Source: Chloroflexota bacterium
Lineage (GTDB): Bacteria > Chloroflexota > Dehalococcoidia > SM23-28-2 > RBG-16-64-32
Reading direction: 5' to 3'
Length of the DNA stretch: 8,266 nt
Assembly (NCBI GenBank): GCA_005882715.1
Contig: VBEI01000024.1
Location: 1 to 8,266 of the forward strand
Shown here one piece after another: positions 4,892 to 8,266 of this stretch (positions are counted from its first letter, which is position 1; each line of letters opens with the position of its first letter). The notes beneath the pieces were generated by a model. That model saw nothing but the letters and a program-made list of their open reading frames with translations. It was not told where the DNA came from and ran no database searches. The position numbers and the translations under genes are program-made.

Positions 4892-5518
4892 TTACCTCGT
4901 ATCTCTCGAAACCGACTCCACCCGGCTAGCTACCGTCTGCACCGCGTCCAGCACATACGCTTCCAGCTGATCAGCGCGCAGGCGGCCGCCTAGCTCGCTC
5001 CGTATGAACGACGCAACAAGGATGTCGACTAGCTGCGCCGCCAGCGACTTGGCCTTGGGCCGCGACCCCTCCGGCAGGTGCGCCGCGATGATCGTTTGGA
5101 AGATCGCCATCCAGCGATCGAGCAGCTCTCGCCGGACGAGTTCGGCGTGCTCGTGCGAATAATGCGCCTGCAGCAGCAGAAAGCGGATGAACGCGCGGTG
5201 TTCTCGCATCTGCCCCAGGCTGAGTATGGCCACGTCCGAAAGCGCCTGCCGCAAATCCCCCGCTGGTACGCCCTGCTTCACAGTCTCGATGCCCACCCGC
5301 AACGGATGCTCTTGGAGGACCGCCTTCAGCAGTTCCTCCTTGGAGCGGAAGTAGTGATACAGGAGGCCCTTCGTCGCCTCCAGCTCGAGGGCGATGTCGT
5401 CCATGCTCGCACGCTCGTACCCCCACTTCGAGAAGACCCGAAGGCCGGCGTCCAGGATTCGCCGTCTCGTTCGGGCCGCGCGCTTGCGCCTGAAATCGGT
5501 CAACGGCGCCGCTTGCAT
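4892..5518 (-). CDS. TetR/AcrR-family transcriptional regulator
   Basis: A 208-residue protein, the usual TetR length. The N-terminal DNA-binding domain is clear. RRKRAARTRRRILDAGLRVFS (10-30) forms helix 1, and the helix-turn-helix lies at about 37-60 (SMDDIALELEATKGLLYHYF, then RSKEELL). The remainder (about 65-208) is the helical ligand-binding and dimerisation domain, including LLLQAHYSHEHAELVRRELLDRW. The ligand is not predictable. The gene is 68 bp downstream of the exonuclease gene but has its own promoter (5526-5554). The predicted transcription start coincides with the A of ATG 5518, and no SD is visible, so the message is probably leaderless. A 35-bp imperfect palindrome covers the promoter and start codon, indicating autorepression. 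The ABC1-kinase gene follows 49 bp later and is the likeliest second target. The N-terminal GYERASMDDIA segment is highly typical, so family assignment is secure. Confidence 0.95.
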   Translation of the reverse strand: MQAAPLTDFRRKRAARTRRRILDAGLRVFSKWGYERASMDDIALELEATKGLLYHYFRSKEELLKAVLQEHPLRVGIETVKQGVPAGDLRQALSDVAILSLGQMREHRAFIRFLLLQAHYSHEHAELVRRELLDRWMAIFQTIIAAHLPEGSRPKAKSLAAQLVDILVASFIRSELGGRLRADQLEAYVLDAVQTVASRVESVSRDTR

Positions 5519-5550
5519 ACCGGGCAGTATGAGTTATACCGCCGGGTATG
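5516..5550. promoter_or_regulatory. Probable TetR operator: 35-bp imperfect palindrome
   Basis: Outer arms CATACCGGGC (5516-5525) and GCCGGGTATG (5541-5550) are inverted repeats with one mismatch. Inner arms GTAT (5527-5530) and ATAC (5536-5539) share the same centre (5533). In all, 14 of 15 arm pairs outside the GAGTT centre and one A/C step match. It covers the -10 region, the spacer and the ATG of the tetR-type gene, an ideal position for autorepression. Confidence 0.7.
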
Positions 5551-5554
5551 TCAA
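5526..5554 (-). promoter_or_regulatory. Sigma70-like promoter of the TetR gene
   Basis: On the minus strand a perfect -35 TTGACA (5554-5549) is followed after exactly 17 bp by CATACT (5531-5526), 4 of 6 matches to the -10 consensus. Seven bases then lead to the A of ATG 5518. The predicted start of transcription is thus the start codon, giving a leaderless message. Confidence 0.65.
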
Positions 5555-5586
5555 TCCTCTTGGCGGCTCCGCTGGCCGTTGCTTCC

Positions 5587-6468
5587 CTATATCGAACGCC
5601 TCGCCGCCAACCGCTGCGCCCGTTCGGCCAGCGCCGGCGCCTCCAGCCCGCGCGCCACCTCCTCGAACGTCGGCCGCGGGCCTCTCCAGCGCAGCGCCTC
5701 GACGGAGTCGAAGAGGCGCTCGCCTCTACGCAGCGTTGCCAGGTCGCGGAAGAGATAGGCGCGCTCGCGTTCCAGGTGAAACGTCCTGCAGAGCTGGGCG
5801 ACCCAGCGGACATCCACGTTCCAGGCGGCGCACTCCGCCGGAAACTCCTCGAGGCAGACCCAGCGCATAAGGACGGCGGCCGTCGAACGCGCGCCCCATC
5901 CCGGCAGACCAGGATAGCCGTCAGCGCTGTCTCCTACCAGGGCGAGATAGTCGGGGATCGAAGCCGGCGGTACGCCGAATTTGGCGATCACCCCCGCCTC
6001 ATCGAGGACTACGCGGGTGCGCCGGTTTAGCTGCACCACGCGCTCGCCCTGGACGCACTGACTGAGGTCCTTGTCCGGCGTGCAGATGTACACGCGCTCA
6101 ACTTCAAGTGCTTCCCCCGCCAGTGCCGCCGCCGAAGCCAGTGCGTCGTCTGCCTCCAACTCCACCATTGGCCATACAACCACCCCCATCGCCTCGAGAG
6201 CCTCCTCGAGCAGTGGAAACTGCCCGAGCAGCCGCGGGTCGACGCCTGCGCTCGTCTTGTAGGCGGGCCACATCTCGTTGCGGAACGACTCGATCACGTG
6301 GTCAGTCGCCACGCCGATATGCGTAGCGCCACCCTCGAGCATCCCGAGCACTGATCCCAGCACTCCGCGCGTCGCCGCCACCTCCCGGCCACCGACTGTG
6401 ACATGTGAAGGCACGGCGAAGTGGTGCCGGAACAGCTCATACGTGCCGTCGACGAGATAGACGTCCAC
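5587..6468 (-). CDS. Free-standing 5'-3' exonuclease (Pol I N-terminal/FEN-like)
   Basis: A 293-residue protein matching the 5'-3' exonuclease domain of DNA polymerase I without a polymerase. Metal-binding acidic positions in order: Asp7 (YLVDGTYELFR), Asp56 (VATDHVIESFRNEMWPAYK, also the Arg/Lys helical-arch segment), Glu105/Asp107/Asp108 (ELEADDALA), Asp132 and Asp134 (TPDKDLSQ), and Asp180/Asp183 in GDSADGYPGLPGWG, the helix-3-turn-helix DNA-binding motif. The set is complete, so activity on flaps or RNA primers is expected. In many bacteria such an enzyme supplements Pol I in Okazaki-fragment maturation and repair. It is cytoplasmic, with no signal peptide. The start is GTG 6468; no ATG or strong SD is available upstream, and MDVYLVDG begins right at the first beta-strand, which supports it. 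The TetR gene follows 68 bp downstream with its own promoter. The sortase gene lies upstream on the same strand. Confidence 0.93.
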   Translation of the reverse strand: MDVYLVDGTYELFRHHFAVPSHVTVGGREVAATRGVLGSVLGMLEGGATHIGVATDHVIESFRNEMWPAYKTSAGVDPRLLGQFPLLEEALEAMGVVVWPMVELEADDALASAAALAGEALEVERVYICTPDKDLSQCVQGERVVQLNRRTRVVLDEAGVIAKFGVPPASIPDYLALVGDSADGYPGLPGWGARSTAAVLMRWVCLEEFPAECAAWNVDVRWVAQLCRTFHLERERAYLFRDLATLRRGERLFDSVEALRWRGPRPTFEEVARGLEAPALAERAQRLAARRSI

Positions 6469-6536
6469 GCCCGTAGTCTAACGGACGCGCGAAAGTGGCT
6501 ATGGCTCGCGAAGCACCGAGCGCCTACGCGGCCTGC

Positions 6537-7271
6537 TCAAACCCGCGTGATGCTTACCAGTTCCGCACGGATCACCGTCCGCGATGTATACTCGCCGCCG
6601 AAAACCGGATCGCCCGTTCGGTAGAACGAGCCGCCACACGTAACGATCGTGAGCATGTCGCGGTCGGCCGGATACATCATCTGCAGCGTCGCCGGGTCGT
6701 TGGGGTCCATCGACTCGTTCATCACGACCTGGTAGACCACTTGGGCGCCACGGTCGTCTACCAGCCGGATCTGGTCGCCCGCACCGAGGGTGCTCAGGCT
6801 ATAGAAGACCGCCGCGCCGTTCCAGGTCACATGTCCGGCGAACACGGCGTTCCCCCCGCTTCCGGGCCTCGCCGAGAAGTCGTACCAGGCGACCACTCCA
6901 CCCGCATAATCACCGGTCGGCACGACCGGGACCCGGTTCTCGTCGAGCCCGTACACCGCGACCGGCGCGTTGACGCCTATCCGATCGATGATCATGGACT
7001 GTGTATCCGACAGCGGCGGTAGCGGCGCGGGCCGAGGAGGCGGCGGCGGTGGTGCCGGTGCGACCGTTGGCGCGGGACTAGCGCTGGCGGATGGCGAAGG
7101 CGATGCGACGACCAACGCCGCTTCCTCTTCGTCTCCGCCCGGAAAGACCGCGTAGCCAAGAACGCCCAGTGCGAGCGACGACACCGCGGCGAGCGCAATC
7201 AGCGGCCGCCTTTTCTCGGGCGCCGTTAGAGGCTCAAGCACGTACTTTCGAAACAAAGATCTGCCCCCCAA
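6537..7271 (-). CDS. Class F-like sortase, membrane-anchored
   Basis: A protein of about 244 residues. A basic N terminus (LTAPEKRRP) precedes a single membrane helix at about 23-43 (PLIALAAVSSLALGVLGYAVF). Then comes an acidic patch and a Pro/Ala/Ser-rich linker (58-87). The sortase beta-barrel runs from about 92 (SMIIDRIGVNAPV). The catalytic triad is present: His147 (VFAGHVTW), Cys212 (LTIVTCGGSFY) and Arg231 (YTSRTVIRAEL). The TCGG signature resembles class F sortases; the class call is by eye. It would act outside the membrane as a transpeptidase joining sorting-signal proteins to an acceptor. No LPxTG-type substrate is encoded here. The start is uncertain. The listed TTG 7271 lies inside a T7G6 run (A/C on the plus strand) and has no SD. 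TTG 7256 has GGGGGG 6 nt upstream and would give 239 residues. No ATG is available. Confidence 0.9.
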   Translation of the reverse strand: MGGRSLFRKYVLEPLTAPEKRRPLIALAAVSSLALGVLGYAVFPGGDEEEAALVVASPSPSASASPAPTVAPAPPPPPPRPAPLPPLSDTQSMIIDRIGVNAPVAVYGLDENRVPVVPTGDYAGGVVAWYDFSARPGSGGNAVFAGHVTWNGAAVFYSLSTLGAGDQIRLVDDRGAQVVYQVVMNESMDPNDPATLQMMYPADRDMLTIVTCGGSFYRTGDPVFGGEYTSRTVIRAELVSITRV

Positions 7272-7334
7272 AAAAAGGATGTCTGCCTCAAGCTTAAACG
7301 CACTTGGACGCGTTTGGTCACCCGGCCCACAACC

Positions 7335-7364
7335 TGGAACAGATTCACGCGCCGACGCTATAAT
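7335..7364 (+). promoter_or_regulatory. Promoter of the nitroreductase operon
   Basis: A perfect -10 TATAAT (7359-7364), a rare AT-rich word in this GC-rich window, ends 23 nt before ATG 7388. The best -35 is the weak TGGAAC (7335-7340) at 18 bp spacing. The transcript would have a leader of about 17 nt containing the SD AAGGAG (7375-7380). Confidence 0.6.
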
Positions 7365-7387
7365 CCAAAGCCTGAAGGAGACGCCGA

Positions 7388-7894
7388 ATGGAAGTCTTCG
7401 AGGCTGCCCGCACCCTTCTCGCCGTACGCGAGTACCAGGACAAGCCTATCCCGCCCGAGACCAGGCGACGAATCGTCGAAGCCGCTCACCTGAACGCCAG
7501 CAGCATGAACCGCCAGCCGTGGCATTTCATCGCCATCGACGACCGCGACACGCTACGGCAGCTCGGCTCGATCGCTCAGTCCGGGCCCTACATCGCACGG
7601 GCGCCGTTCGCCGTCGTCGTTTGCATCGAAGACAGCCGCTTCGCCGTTTCAGACGCAAGCAGGGCCGCGCAATCGATGATGCTTACCGCGTGGTCGGAAG
7701 GAATCGGCTCGAACTGGGCCGGTTTCGGCGGCCTGGGAGGCGCCAAGGCGATCCTCGGTATCCCTGATAACTCTAATATCCTCTGCATCATCCCCTTTGG
7801 CTATCCGGCGCGTCGCGTCGGCAAGGGAAAGAAGGAGCGCAAGCCGCTGGGCGAAGTGGTCAGCCGCAACCGCTACGGGCAGCCGTTCGCATGA
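7388..7894 (+). CDS. Nitroreductase-family FMN-dependent oxidoreductase
   Basis: A 168-residue protein, near the short end for the family. Features: RTLLAVREYQDKPIP (8-22), the N-terminal Arg-x-x-Arg FMN-phosphate segment; EAAHLNASSMNRQPWHFIAI (31-50), the flavin-binding N-x-QPW motif; DASRAAQSMMLTAWSEGIGS (89-108), the dimer-interface helix; and IIPFGYPA (134-141), followed by basic residues (RKPLGEV) that typically contact FMN. It should be a cytoplasmic homodimer transferring electrons from NAD(P)H through FMN. The true substrate is unknown; nitro compounds are only diagnostic substrates of the family. The start is fixed by AAGGAG (7375-7380) 7 nt upstream, and a TATAAT box lies just before it. 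The stop overlaps the start of the enoyl-CoA hydratase-like gene (ATGA 7891-7894), indicating coupling and possibly a shared pathway. Confidence 0.94.
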   Translation: MEVFEAARTLLAVREYQDKPIPPETRRRIVEAAHLNASSMNRQPWHFIAIDDRDTLRQLGSIAQSGPYIARAPFAVVVCIEDSRFAVSDASRAAQSMMLTAWSEGIGSNWAGFGGLGGAKAILGIPDNSNILCIIPFGYPARRVGKGKKERKPLGEVVSRNRYGQPFA

Positions 7895-8266
7895 CCACCT
7901 TACGCAGCGAAGACCGCGAAGCAGGCGTCCGGCTGCTCACCCTCGACCGCCCGCCGGCGAACGCCATCACGCCGGCGCTCCTGAACGATCTCTCCGGTGC
8001 GCTCGACGCGGCCCGCGACGACGACACGGTGCGCGCTGTCGTTTTCACTGGCGAGGGGCGCTTCTTCAGCGCCGGCCTCGACCTCCGTGGCGGCATCGAC
8101 TTTCAGGCGCTCAGTTCGACGGGCGCTCCTAGCGACCCCTTCCTTCCGCTGCGCGACTGCCTGCTGAACTTCCTCCGCTTCCCCAAACCAACTGTCGCCA
8201 TAGTGCGGGGTCACGCCATCGCCGGCGGCCTCATCCTGCTTCTCGCCTGCGATTACCGGCTCGGCC
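7891..8266 (+). CDS. Enoyl-CoA hydratase/isomerase (crotonase) family protein, N-terminal part
   Basis: The frame opens at ATG 7891 and is still open at the window edge (125 complete codons). It begins TTLRSEDREAGVRLLTLDRP followed by PANAITPALLNDLSGALDAA, the standard crotonase start. The two oxyanion-hole segments are RFFSAGLDLRG (about residues 57-67) and GHAIAGGLILLLACDYRL (about 108-125). The usual hydratase form of the second segment is GGGxELAxxCD. Here the position of the first catalytic Glu is Ile/Leu, as in mitochondrial-type enoyl-CoA delta-isomerases (AGGCLVALTCDYR). So isomerase or another acyl-CoA reaction is more likely than hydration; the second Glu would lie beyond the window. 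It is translationally coupled to the nitroreductase-family gene by ATGA. Substrate is a CoA thioester, location cytoplasmic. The C-terminal half is missing from the window. Confidence 0.92.
   Translation, partial: MTTLRSEDREAGVRLLTLDRPPANAITPALLNDLSGALDAARDDDTVRAVVFTGEGRFFSAGLDLRGGIDFQALSSTGAPSDPFLPLRDCLLNFLRFPKPTVAIVRGHAIAGGLILLLACDYRLG

Noticed and set aside
4971..5813. 280-codon minus-strand frame and plus-strand frames across the TetR and exonuclease genes
   Set aside because: Out-of-frame shadows of the TetR and exonuclease coding regions, Arg/Ala/Gly-rich without any motif, and crossing the promoter/operator region.
1..8266. CRISPR array, insertion sequence, phage or attachment-site signals
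   Set aside because: No regularly spaced repeats, transposase or integrase reading frames, or long terminal inverted repeats are visible.

Overview
The window looks like a GC-rich bacterial chromosome fragment. Small zinc-ribbon proteins of a type I associate with Chloroflexota, a class F-like sortase and strong Shine-Dalgarno (SD) sites together suggest Chloroflexota (Dehalococcoidia or Thermomicrobia-like). That placement is an impression from protein style and was not tested by any search.

Layout, left to right. Positions 2-864 (+) hold the 3' end of a TetR-type regulator gene translationally coupled (ATGA) to a cupin gene. A 20-bp hairpin at 875-918 separates these from two small minus-strand zinc-binding protein genes (921-1377) that overlap each other. 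A gene-free stretch (1378-1813) follows, then a double zinc-ribbon protein with a Tyr/Gly/Ser-rich linker (1814-2161, +) and its intrinsic terminator. A doubtful small reading frame lies at 2331-2564.

The most notable locus is 2531-3259 (minus). Two apparently separate minus-strand reading frames are one gene interrupted by an in-frame UGA at 2981-2983. The UGA falls exactly where a class I glutamine amidotransferase has its nucleophilic cysteine (Gly-Thr-U-Gly-Gly-Phe-Gln-His). It is followed, 20 nt before the loop, by a perfect 8-bp hairpin with a GUU loop, which fits a bacterial SECIS element. I read this as a selenoprotein of the CTP synthase C-terminal-region-related family. Its catalytic His and Glu are replaced, so it is probably not an ordinary amidotransferase.

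The rest of the minus strand carries, in order of transcription from the right, a sortase (6537-7271), a free-standing Pol I-type 5'-3' exonuclease (5587-6468), a TetR regulator (4892-5518) and an ABC1/UbiB-family kinase-like protein (3442-4842). The TetR gene has its own consensus-like promoter, with an imperfect 35-bp palindrome over the -10 and spacer and a predicted leaderless start, so it is probably autoregulated and may control the kinase gene 49 bp downstream. On the plus strand at the right end a promoter drives a nitroreductase-family gene coupled by ATGA to an enoyl-CoA hydratase/isomerase gene that runs off the window.

No tRNA, rRNA, CRISPR array, insertion sequence or attachment site was recognised.
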